Shown here: positions 42,689-50,018 of the stretch, piece after piece
Layout of the letters: each line of letters opens with the position of its first letter
How positions within the stretch are numbered: position 1 is the stretch's first letter
Assembly (NCBI GenBank): GCA_021828105.1
Contig: JAKATG010000015.1
Location: 124,001-188,000 of the forward strand
Reading direction: 5' to 3'
Length of the DNA: 64,000 nt
From: Taklimakanibacter sp021828105
GTDB taxonomy: Bacteria > Pseudomonadota > Alphaproteobacteria > Rhizobiales > Aestuariivirgaceae
Notes under the pieces: model-generated
The model's database searches: none
Told to the model about the DNA's origin: nothing
What the model saw: the letters and a program-made list of their open reading frames with translations, nothing else
Translations under genes and position numbers: made by a program

Positions 42689-43348
42689 ATGCCCGGCGCC
42701 GAAACATTGCTGACCTTCCTGATCGCCTTGTTCTTCCTGGAAGTGACACCTGGTCCCGATATGATGCTCATCCTCGGGCGCGGCATAGGGCAGGGACGGA
42801 AGACAGCCTTGCTGACGGTTGTCGGCATGATCTTCGTCGCCGGCTTCATCAAGATCTGTCTCCTGATCCTGGGCGTCGCCTCTCTCCTCAAGGCCTATCC
42901 CGAGGCTCTGACCGTGTTGCGCTGGGCGGGCGCTGCCTATCTCCTCTGGCTGGGCGTCAAGCTGATCCGCGCCAGCTTCAACGGCGGCGCGCTTGCCGTC
43001 GCCGTCGCGGAGGCCTCGTCCTGGTCGGCGGTGCGCGAGGGCGCGATCAACAGCCTCACCAATCCGAAGTCGCTGCTCTTCATGTTCGCCTTCCTGCCGC
43101 AATTCGTCGATCCCGCGGTCGGACCGGTGTGGCTCCAGCTCTTGCTGTTCGGCAGCCTGCAGATGTTGTCGGGCGTGATCGCTTTGAGCGGTGTCGCGCT
43201 GGCATCGGGCACGGTCGGCCGGTGGTTGACGCGCTGGCCGCGCCTCCTCGCATGGCAGCAGCGCTTCACCGGATGTGTGATGATCGGCCTCGGCTTGCGT
43301 CTCTTCATGTCCGGTGGCGCAAGCGCATCGCCGACATCGCGCGCATGA
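42689..43348 (+). CDS. LysE family amino-acid exporter
   Basis: ATG 42689 (GGGAG seven bases upstream) gives 219 residues. The N-terminus ETLLTFLIALFFLEVTPGPDMMLIL has the LysE signature TPGPDM, followed by five further hydrophobic segments and NPKSLLFMFAFLPQFVD, which is the family's second conserved block. It is an inner-membrane exporter of amino acids or similar metabolites. The longer frame from 42584 has no support. Confidence 0.88.
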   Translation: MPGAETLLTFLIALFFLEVTPGPDMMLILGRGIGQGRKTALLTVVGMIFVAGFIKICLLILGVASLLKAYPEALTVLRWAGAAYLLWLGVKLIRASFNGGALAVAVAEASSWSAVREGAINSLTNPKSLLFMFAFLPQFVDPAVGPVWLQLLLFGSLQMLSGVIALSGVALASGTVGRWLTRWPRLLAWQQRFTGCVMIGLGLRLFMSGGASASPTSRA

Positions 43349-43516
43349 TTTCGAACACGGGGAAGCCCTGCTGCAATTGATCGATGCGGATCAGTCTGGT
43401 TACAAAACCTTACTTTTGCCGGCTTGCAGTTGTTGTCGGGTGCTGCAACCGTGAGCCGATCGCGCAGGCATCGGGCACGATCGGCCTTGCGCATATGAAT
43501 TCGAAGGGGGGCGGCA

Positions 43517-44371
43517 ATGCTCAATGTCGGGCATATCAAGGAAATCTGGCGCTATCCGGTCAAGGGCATGGCCGGAGAAAGTCTCGCTTCGGGCGAGTTG
43601 GGAGAACGGGGCGTCGGAGGCGACCGTACCTGGGCGCTGCGCGATGTGACGCGCAAGGAAATCCAGAGCTGCAAGTTTCGCCCGCAGCTGCTGCTGTGCC
43701 AGGCCCGCGATCGCAGCAACGGGGCAGGTCGGCATGTCGAAGTGACTCTTCCGGATGGAGCGGTTGTCGAAAGCACCGATGCCAGCATCCACGACCGGCT
43801 TTCCAGGCTGATCGGCCGGGCCTCGACGCTTGAGGCGCTCAGGCCCGGCTCCGATCTTGATTTCTACCGCCGGCACAAGCTCGACGACCATACCTGGTTC
43901 GAGGAGTTGAAGGCGACCTTCGAACGCGAGGAGGGCGAGCCCTTGCCGGATTTCAGCCAGGCGCCGCCGGCTTTCGCCGAATATGTCTCGACCCCGGGCA
44001 TGTTTTTCCTGGTGACGCCCTTGCATGTGGTCACGACAGCGACGCTCAGGCATTTGAAGCGCCTGAATCCAGGCGCCGATTGGGACCGCCGCCGCTTTCG
44101 ACCCAATCTCCTGATCGAACCAAGCTCGGACGCGTTAGGCCTCGTGGAACAGGATTGGATCGGCAAGCATCTCAAGCTCGGCGATGCGACGATCGACTGT
44201 GCCGGTACCACACCGCGTTGTGGCGCCGTTACGCGCGCCCAGCCGGAATTTGCCTTCGACAAGACGGTGCTGCGCACCGTCGTCAAGGAGGCCGATCAGA
44301 ATGTCGGCATCTATGGTCTGGTTTCGGGGTCGTCCACCATTCATGTCGGAGATCCGGTTTATCTGGTATGA
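43517..44371 (+). CDS. MOSC domain protein
   Basis: The 284-residue protein has a MOSC N-terminal beta-barrel (IKEIWRYPVKGMAGESL, GVGGDRTWAL) and a MOSC domain with RFRPNLLIE and CAGTTPRCGAVTRAQ, whose Cys residues are the candidates for carrying molybdenum cofactor sulfur. Such proteins deliver sulfur or act as molybdenum-cofactor reductases. GGGGGG precedes the ATG. A deaminase and a RidA gene follow closely on the same strand. Confidence 0.87.
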   Translation: MLNVGHIKEIWRYPVKGMAGESLASGELGERGVGGDRTWALRDVTRKEIQSCKFRPQLLLCQARDRSNGAGRHVEVTLPDGAVVESTDASIHDRLSRLIGRASTLEALRPGSDLDFYRRHKLDDHTWFEELKATFEREEGEPLPDFSQAPPAFAEYVSTPGMFFLVTPLHVVTTATLRHLKRLNPGADWDRRRFRPNLLIEPSSDALGLVEQDWIGKHLKLGDATIDCAGTTPRCGAVTRAQPEFAFDKTVLRTVVKEADQNVGIYGLVSGSSTIHVGDPVYLV

Positions 44372-44396
44372 CGGCGATCTGTGAGGAGATCCCGTC

Positions 44397-44873
44397 ATGA
44401 TCCAGAAGACAGAGCACAAATATTTGCACCGCTGCGTCGAGCTTGCGCGCGAGGCGTTGGCGGCAGGCGATGAGCCCTTCGGCTCGGTCCTTGTCGATGC
44501 CAAGGGCAATATCCGCGCCGAAGACCGCAATCGCGTCGCCGGCGGCGATGAGACGCGCCATCCGGAGTTCGAGCTGGCGCGCTGGGCCGCGAACCATATG
44601 ACAGCCGATGAACGGGCAGGATCCACGGTCTATACATCGGGCGAGCACTGCCCGATGTGCGCCGCAGCTCATGGCTGGGTCAGGCTTGGCCGCATCGTCT
44701 ATGCTGTCTCCTCAAAGCAACTCGGCGCCTGGCTGGCCGAGATCGGCGTGGCGCCGGGACCGGTGCGTTCGTTTCCGGCCTCCGAGATCGCGCCTGGCGT
44801 CACGGTGGAAGGCCCCGTGCCCGAATTCGCCGAAGAGATGCATGCGCTTCATTTGCGCGCGCATGGAAAGTGA
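44397..44873 (+). CDS. Cytidine/deoxycytidylate deaminase-fold protein
   Basis: The 158-residue zinc enzyme has the first motif as HPEFE (His, then Glu as the proton shuttle, with Pro in place of the usual Ala) and the second EHCPMCAAA with two zinc Cys. DEPFGSVLVD marks the substrate side. Related enzymes deaminate guanine, adenosine in tRNA or other nucleobases. The A-to-P change in H-x-E suggests a purine or atypical substrate, but this is not certain. Confidence 0.85.
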   Translation: MIQKTEHKYLHRCVELAREALAAGDEPFGSVLVDAKGNIRAEDRNRVAGGDETRHPEFELARWAANHMTADERAGSTVYTSGEHCPMCAAAHGWVRLGRIVYAVSSKQLGAWLAEIGVAPGPVRSFPASEIAPGVTVEGPVPEFAEEMHALHLRAHGK

Positions 44874-44887
44874 AGGAGAGAAGCATC

Positions 44888-45277
44888 GTGAAGGATATCG
44901 TCGAAGTTCCGGTCCTGTCGGCTGCGGTGCGCAAGCTCGGCCTGCCGCTGTCGCTCGTCACCAGAGGGGCAGGGCTCGTCTTCGTCTCCGGCACGCCACC
45001 CCTCGACATCGCCACCGGCGCTTTGGTGAAAGGCGATATCGAGGTCCAGACCGAGGCATCGCTCAAGGCTCTCAAGCATTGCCTCGCCGCCGCCGGCACC
45101 TCACCCGACAAGATCCTGATGGTGCGGATCTATGCGGCCAATGCCGGCTTTTACAATGCGATCAACCGCGTCTATGCGCGGCATTTTCCCGACAACCCGC
45201 CGGCGCGGACTTTCGTGCCGGTGGCGTCCTGGCCCATGGAGTTCGACCTGGAAATAGAGGCCGTGGCTGTCGCTTGA
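44888..45277 (+). CDS. RidA/YjgF family protein (second)
   Basis: The GTG at 44888 with AGGAGA eight bases upstream starts a 129-residue protein: LVTRGAGLVFVSGTPPLD, LKALKHCLAAAGTSPDKIL, FPDNPPARTFV and the family-ending EIEAVAVA. The PARTFV segment with its Arg is the normal RidA active-site region, so imine/enamine hydrolysis is likely. It lies 14 bases after the deaminase, which may produce or consume related amino products. Its 3' part is also read antisense by the damaged gene at 45162-45800. Confidence 0.87.
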   Translation: MKDIVEVPVLSAAVRKLGLPLSLVTRGAGLVFVSGTPPLDIATGALVKGDIEVQTEASLKALKHCLAAAGTSPDKILMVRIYAANAGFYNAINRVYARHFPDNPPARTFVPVASWPMEFDLEIEAVAVA

Positions 45278-45800
45278 TCGGCGATGAGCGCCGAGCCCGC
45301 AAGGGAGTAAAGGCATGGCGAAGGTAACTGGAATAGGCGGCCTGTTTTTCCGCGCCCGCAACCCCGCAGCGTTGGCCCTCTGGTATGAGACGCATCTCGG
45401 CATAGGCAGCCCGCAGACGACGATCTGGCGCCAGGAGGCGGGCGCCACAGTCTTCGCGCCTTTTGCAGAAGACACCGATTACTTCCGGCCGGAGCAGCAA
45501 TGCCGGCCAGTCGCATTCTGCGGCAGAGGCCGGGGTCGCGATGTAGCGCTCGAGATTGTCCCGGCCGCTGAAGCCGCCGCCCAGCACGACGCAGTCTTCG
45601 CCATAGATATGCCAGAGGGCGATGAGATCGGCCGCGGTCTGATTCTCGGCGCGCAATTCCTCGACCGAGGCACGCATCCGTGCCTCGGCATAAGCGCAAG
45701 CGGCGACAAGTGTGGGAAAGCCGTCGATGCGGCGCTCGCCATTAGACTCGGCCATGCGCGCCATATCGAAGACCAGGACGGAGAAGGTCGTTTCGGCCAT
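45162..45800 (-). CDS. Hypothetical protein with lost 3' end, reading through into opposite genes
   Basis: The first about 110 residues (FSVLVFDMARM, GFPTLVAACAYAEAR, LWHIYGEDCVVLGGG, CDWPALL) look like a compact conserved domain that I have seen in rhizobial hypothetical proteins, about 115 residues long. Beyond about position 45485 the frame continues antisense through the glyoxalase fragment and the end of the RidA gene, where it makes Arg/Cys-rich nonsense to a stop at 45162. The native stop was evidently lost. ATG 45800 lacks a good ribosome site. Confidence 0.55.
   Translation of the reverse strand: MAETTFSVLVFDMARMAESNGERRIDGFPTLVAACAYAEARMRASVEELRAENQTAADLIALWHIYGEDCVVLGGGFSGRDNLERYIATPASAAECDWPALLLRPEVIGVFCKRREDCGARLLAPDRRLRAAYAEMRLIPEGQRCGVAGAEKQAAYSSYLRHAFTPLRARRSSPIKRQPRPLFPGRTPWARTPPARKSAPAGCRENAAHRRG
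45315..45503 (+). pseudogene. Truncated VOC/glyoxalase family gene, 5' part
   Basis: From ATG 45315 the frame reads as the start of a VOC protein: KVTGIGGLFFRARNPAALA, WYETHLGIG, WRQEAGATVFAPF, DTDYFRPEQQ. Similar proteins continue with W-M-V/I-N-F-x-V-D and a second beta-alpha-beta half, but here the sequence after about 45500 is the antisense of the next gene. The frame stays open to 45875 by chance and gives unrelated sequence. About 60 residues remain of some 120, so the protein is broken. Confidence 0.65.
45665..45688. other. Perfect 10-bp hairpin inside coding sequence
   Basis: CCGAGGCACG (45665-45674), loop CATC, CGTGCCTCGG (45679-45688). It lies in the intact part of the minus-strand gene (codons for AEARMRASVEE) and has no T-run, so it is not an obvious terminator. 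Confidence 0.6.
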
Positions 45801-46046
45801 TGGCAGAATGGTGCCGAGAGGCGGATTGGACCGCAAGGGCAAGGCTCGCCCGGCCCACCATCTTCATTCGCATAATGTATATTATGGAATATTTCTATTT
45901 GGCAGAAATTCGAATAAGGCCCCAATAATTCAACCGTTTGGATCGGATCGACGACATCGACCCAAGTCGCTTGATCGGTTCCCGTGGAACAAGTGCAGTT
46001 GGGTTGATATGATGCACGAGCGGCTCGTGTCTAGGAGGCTCTGAAG

Positions 46047-46673
46047 ATGTCTCTTCAGTTCAAGACACCGAATATAGCTTTAGCGGACAGCTTCCTGTCT
46101 CATCAGGAATGCCGCGATCTCATACAGGCCATGGAGACCTCGCCGCGCGAGCCTGCTCAGATCGTCCGGGCCGGCGAGTCGATCCTGGATGAATCGCTGC
46201 GCTTTTGCTTCGATCATCAATTTCCGGACTCGTTCAAACGTCCCATCGGGGCCAGGATGGCGGCATATTTCGACGACAACCGGGACAAATTCGGCTCGGA
46301 CGCCGACTATATCTATGGCCCATATTTCATGTCCTATGGGAAAGGAAGCTTCTTCCGCGCCCATCGCGACGTTGCGAATCACAAGAATGATCCGGCCCGG
46401 TTGGCGGCGCATCGCTGGTCGCTTCTGATCTATCTCAATGGGCGCGACCCCTCCGCCCAACTGCCGGCTTTTGAAGGCGGCGCGCTCGTCATCTACGAGA
46501 CGGACCCGAAACTGCGCGATCGCCGGGTGGTCATCGTCCCGCAACCCGGAATGCTGGTGCTGTTTCGGTCTTCGCTGATGCACGAGGTCGCTCTCGTCCT
46601 CGACGGGACCCGCTATGCCGTCGCTGGCTGGATGTCCAGCTCCACGTCCAATCCGCTCGGAGGCCACGCATGA
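46047..46673 (+). CDS. 2-oxoglutarate/Fe(II) oxygenase (prolyl 4-hydroxylase-like)
   Basis: The 208-residue protein has the iron-binding triad H106-x-D108 (RAHRDVANH) and H179 (LMHEV), with R189 (GTRYAVAGW) as 2-oxoglutarate ligand, in a jelly-roll fold (YGPYFMSYGKGSFF, FEGGALVIYE). It belongs to the prolyl 4-hydroxylase-related PKHD/2OG group and has no signal peptide, so it acts in the cytoplasm. TAGGAGG precedes the ATG. Its stop overlaps the next gene by four bases, and it leads the four-gene cassette. Confidence 0.87.
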   Translation: MSLQFKTPNIALADSFLSHQECRDLIQAMETSPREPAQIVRAGESILDESLRFCFDHQFPDSFKRPIGARMAAYFDDNRDKFGSDADYIYGPYFMSYGKGSFFRAHRDVANHKNDPARLAAHRWSLLIYLNGRDPSAQLPAFEGGALVIYETDPKLRDRRVVIVPQPGMLVLFRSSLMHEVALVLDGTRYAVAGWMSSSTSNPLGGHA

Positions 46674-47431
46674 GCCATCACGCGCCGATAAACGAGTCGA
46701 TCCGCATTTGGGTCACTGCCAGGGTTCCGGCCGAGACGAAGAGCGCGTTGGCCGCCTTCTGCCGCCGCAACGGCTATCCACATCTCTATTTCGAGGTCCT
46801 GGAACCTCTTCTCGCACAAGGCAATCTCATTTTTTCGCTGGCGACGTCCGAGAGGCCATGGCCGCCCAAGGGAATTGGTTCGCAAGCGATCGACGCGGTC
46901 GCGGTCGCCATGGTCGCCAGCGAAGGCCGCGCGCATCTGACGCCCGTTTTGATGGACCGCAAGCACGTGACCAACGTCGGTCTGGCTGGCGCGGTCACCA
47001 AGCAGCTTCTGGAGGCCTTGCGGGACCGTAAGGCATCCTCGGCCGGATATCTCATCCGCCAGAGTGAACGCGCGCTCGAGCGGGTTCTGGAACAGTCGGG
47101 ATTTGCCCGCGCCGATCTGCAGTCGGCAACCGAATATGCGGAATATCTCGAGCATTCCGCTCCGCCCCAGAAGATCCTTGAGGCTCTCGGTCTTGCAAAG
47201 GCCAGGATCGGGGATTTGCTGGCCTTGAATCTGAACGACCGGGAACTCGACCGGTTGAGCTCCTATCATTTTGCCCTGGCCGTGGGGATCGCACCTTATT
47301 TGTGGGATTCGATCCGCAACGCAGCGATATTGCCGGGCCTCATCGATTTGATCGCTGCCGCACCACCCGGCGGCGTGCCGCCCGGGACGGCTGGCCCGAG
47401 CATTGGGGAGCCAGGGGCAATACGCCGCTGA
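46670..47431 (+). CDS. Unrecognised protein with a Pro/Gly-rich C-terminal tail
   Basis: The 253-residue soluble protein is not one I recognise. Residues about 10-120 are mixed alpha/beta (SIRIWVTARVPAETKSAL, HLYFEVLEPLL, VAVAMVASEGRAHL). The middle (AGYLIRQSERALERVLEQSG) is helical, and YHFALAVGIAPYLWDSI is hydrophobic. The last 24 residues hold the motifs PPGGVPPGTAGP and GEPGA, like proline-hydroxylase substrates. It overlaps the oxygenase stop and is followed 11 bases later by a glycosyltransferase-like gene. A role as protein substrate or partner of the cassette is inference only. Confidence 0.7.
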   Translation: MSHHAPINESIRIWVTARVPAETKSALAAFCRRNGYPHLYFEVLEPLLAQGNLIFSLATSERPWPPKGIGSQAIDAVAVAMVASEGRAHLTPVLMDRKHVTNVGLAGAVTKQLLEALRDRKASSAGYLIRQSERALERVLEQSGFARADLQSATEYAEYLEHSAPPQKILEALGLAKARIGDLLALNLNDRELDRLSSYHFALAVGIAPYLWDSIRNAAILPGLIDLIAAAPPGGVPPGTAGPSIGEPGAIRR

Positions 47432-47442
47432 CGTCAGCGAAG

Positions 47443-48177
47443 ATGGCGCCGGCGATCGACATTTTTGTGCGCACCTACTTTCGCGACTTTCGCTGGCTGA
47501 GCCTGTCGCTTCTCTCGATCCTGAAATTCGTCGAAGGATATCGGCGCATCGTCATCGTGATGCCGGAGTCGAGTTATCAACGTTTGCGCGGTGGCGAGAT
47601 TCCCGCTTCGGCGCGCACCGCCATATTTCGCTGCGATGAATATGCCGACGACTATATCGGCCAGCAGATTGGCAAGCTGAATGCCGATTTGTTCACCGAT
47701 GCCCGGTTCATCGTGCACCTCGACTCCGATTGCATTTTCCAGACGCCCTGTCCGCTGCCCACCACCATGATTGATGAGGGCCTCCCGGTCATACGCGTGC
47801 TGGAGCATTCGCGTCGGCCGCAGGACGATGGTTGGCGCAGATGCATCTCGGATTTTTATGGCGAGCGGTTGCCCTTCGATGTGCTCGTACCGCCGCCTTT
47901 CATCTATGGGCGAGATCTCTATGCCCGTCTGCGAGATCATTGCCGGTCGCGTCACCGAGTCACGTTAGATGACTGGGCATTGTCCCGGCGCCTCGACAAT
48001 ATGAGCGAATTCGGTCTTCTCGCCGCGCATGCCTGGTTCTTTCATCGCAGAGAATATCGCTGGAACGCTGCAGATGGCGAAACCGCTTGGCCATGTCGGG
48101 CCTACTGGAGCCGAAGTCCCGAGGCTACCAGCCTGCAGTCGAAACTGGCTCTGCATTTGGGATATCCTTGCAGGTGA
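47443..48177 (+). CDS. DUF6492 glycosyltransferase-like protein
   Basis: The 244-residue protein starts APAIDIFVRTYFRDFRWLSL, followed by LSILKFVEGYRRIVIVMPE, and carries a DxD-type motif in FIVHLDSDCIF, typical of GT-A glycosyltransferases that bind a nucleotide sugar through a metal. It has no membrane segment. ATG 47443 is chosen because upstream in-frame sequence back to 47302 overlaps the preceding gene and reads as Arg-rich shadow. Its stop overlaps the following GT2 start by one base (TGATG). Confidence 0.78.
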   Translation: MAPAIDIFVRTYFRDFRWLSLSLLSILKFVEGYRRIVIVMPESSYQRLRGGEIPASARTAIFRCDEYADDYIGQQIGKLNADLFTDARFIVHLDSDCIFQTPCPLPTTMIDEGLPVIRVLEHSRRPQDDGWRRCISDFYGERLPFDVLVPPPFIYGRDLYARLRDHCRSRHRVTLDDWALSRRLDNMSEFGLLAAHAWFFHRREYRWNAADGETAWPCRAYWSRSPEATSLQSKLALHLGYPCR

Positions 48178-49076
48178 TGCGAACGGCTCAGTCGCGATCT
48201 CCTGATCTGTCTCTCGTCATATCGAGCCTGGACGAGGGCCGGGCTCTCTTTGAAACGATATGCTCCGTCTATTCCGGCTCTCTGCTGCCGCTTGAGACGA
48301 TCATCGTCGATGACGGCGGAACCGACGACAGCTGCACACTGCTGCGGCAAGACGACTGGCGCGCCCGCGGAGTCAAGGTTCATGGCATCGAGCGTAGCGG
48401 TATAGCCGCGGCACGCAATATTGGCGGCAGTCTCGCGACGGGCGACAAGCTGGTCTTTCTGGACGCGCATTGCCGGCTCGACGGTCAATGCCTGGCGGAA
48501 CTCGACGCCATTCTGACGGCCCGGCCCGGCACCATTGTGGTGCCGGCTATCTGCGACTTCGGCAGCACGCTCTATGGCTGTGGCGCACGGTTGATCGACG
48601 CGCAACTCAGGATCCGTTGGATTCCGGTTGAACCGGAAAGCAAGGACCTCGGCATTGTTCCAATCGCGCCAGGAGGTTGCCTGGCGATGGCGCGTTCCAG
48701 CTTCGACCATTTGGGCGGGTTCGGCGTATTTCGGGAGCTTGGCCAGGAAGATGTCGAGTTCAGCCTGAGAGCTTGGCGCGCGGGGGTCGATATTCTTGCT
48801 GTCCCAACGGCCAGGCTCGAACACAGATTTCGGCCCATGCCGCCCTATCCTCTCAACTCGGCCAGTCGGGCCTACAATGTTGCGCGGGTAGCGTTGATCC
48901 ACTTTGACGGTCCCCGCCGGGAAGAATGCCTGCGCCGCATAATCGGCACGCCGAGAGCTGCAGAGGTCCTCGTTGACGCCTTCGCCAGTGACTGGGAGGC
49001 GGAACGCGCACGAATCTCAGCCATCTGCTTGCGGACCGCCGAAGCGTATTTCAGAACCCTCGGCGACTGGCGCTAG
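48177..49076 (+). CDS. Family 2 glycosyltransferase
   Basis: The 299-residue GT-A enzyme has the opening LSLVISSLDEGRALF, the nucleotide-sugar Asp pair in IIVDDGGTDDSC, VFLDAHCRLDG where a D-A-H replaces the usual D-x-D, and the catalytic-base region ELGQEDVEFSLRAW. It transfers sugar to an unknown acceptor in the cytoplasm. It closes the four-gene cassette; 192 bases of apparently empty sequence follow. Confidence 0.87.
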   Translation: MRTAQSRSPDLSLVISSLDEGRALFETICSVYSGSLLPLETIIVDDGGTDDSCTLLRQDDWRARGVKVHGIERSGIAAARNIGGSLATGDKLVFLDAHCRLDGQCLAELDAILTARPGTIVVPAICDFGSTLYGCGARLIDAQLRIRWIPVEPESKDLGIVPIAPGGCLAMARSSFDHLGGFGVFRELGQEDVEFSLRAWRAGVDILAVPTARLEHRFRPMPPYPLNSASRAYNVARVALIHFDGPRREECLRRIIGTPRAAEVLVDAFASDWEAERARISAICLRTAEAYFRTLGDWR

Positions 49077-49268
49077 TTCAAAGGCGCGGGCTCACGGGCA
49101 GCCGTTGGTTGGGATCAACGACCTCGAGCTTGTGGTCGTCATCTCCCCAACGCCAAAGGCACGAGATTGTGGTCGTCCGCGCTTGCTTCGCTTCGCAGAT
49201 CGCTGATATGGTCTGACGCAGCGAAAGGTTACCGCCCATAGCTGGCGGCACGGGTCTGGGGGGCGCCC

Positions 49269-49961
49269 ATGTCGATGTCGTCATATCTTATCGTCGGCTT
49301 CATAGCGCTTGTGCTGGTGGCCTGGCTCTTGAACTCGTGGCTGCGGCTGCGCCGCGCCGAGTTCATCCGCACCTATAAATGGCCGGCGGGCTTGCTGCAG
49401 AAGCTTGCCGAGCACCATCCGGATCTCGCGCGCAAGGACACAGCACTTGTTTCGCGCGGGCTGCGCCAGTTCTTCATCGCCTATCTGATGAGCGGCAAGC
49501 GCTTCGTCTCGATGCCGTCGCGCGTTGCCGACGATCTCTGGCACGAGTTCATCCTCTACACGCGTGAGTACAAACGGTTCTGCCGCGGCGCATTCGGCTC
49601 GTTCCTGCACCACACGCCGGCGGTCGTGCTGAGCGTGAACCGCCAGGGCAATGAAGGCCTGCGCCGCGTGTGGTGGTACTGCTGCAAGTATGAGAACATC
49701 GATCCTCGCCAGCCGACACGGCTGCCGCTGCTGTTCGCGCTCGATGCCAAGCTGAACATCCCGAATGGCTTTCGCTATCACCCGCAATGCGAGGCGTTGC
49801 GCGCGGGCGCTGTTACGGCGGGCACTGGTGCGGTTGTCTACTGCGGCGGCGACTTTTCAAGCACATCGGTCGACGGCAGCACCGCGGGCTTCGGCGACAG
49901 TAGCGACGGGGGTGATGGCGGGGGCGATGGCGGCGGCTGCGGCGGTGGCGGCGGAGATTAG
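49269..49961 (+). CDS. Membrane-anchored protein with Gly-rich C-terminus (GRDP-like)
   Basis: The 230-residue protein has an N-terminal transmembrane segment (SYLIVGFIALVLVAWLLN, residues 5-22). A conserved central domain follows with SRVADDLWHEFILYTREY and CRGAFGSFLHHTP, matching glycine-rich-domain-like proteins. The end is a low-complexity run of Gly and Asp with Cys (GDGGGCGGGGGD). GGGGGG upstream of the ATG is a plausible site. The role is unknown. Confidence 0.75.
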   Translation: MSMSSYLIVGFIALVLVAWLLNSWLRLRRAEFIRTYKWPAGLLQKLAEHHPDLARKDTALVSRGLRQFFIAYLMSGKRFVSMPSRVADDLWHEFILYTREYKRFCRGAFGSFLHHTPAVVLSVNRQGNEGLRRVWWYCCKYENIDPRQPTRLPLLFALDAKLNIPNGFRYHPQCEALRAGAVTAGTGAVVYCGGDFSSTSVDGSTAGFGDSSDGGDGGGDGGGCGGGGGD

Positions 49962-50018
49962 GTTGCCGAATAGGCCGCAGCCGACATCGAGCCGGCGCGC
50001 GTTTGAGGGTGGATCAAC

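Noticed and set aside
45884..45928. 14-codon frame MEYFYLAEIRIRPQ after the truncation scar
   Set aside because: No ribosome site and no supporting context; compatible with chance.
49077..49268. Minus-strand 68-codon frame after the GT2 gene
   Set aside because: No recognisable domain and no good start; the 190-base gap is treated as empty.
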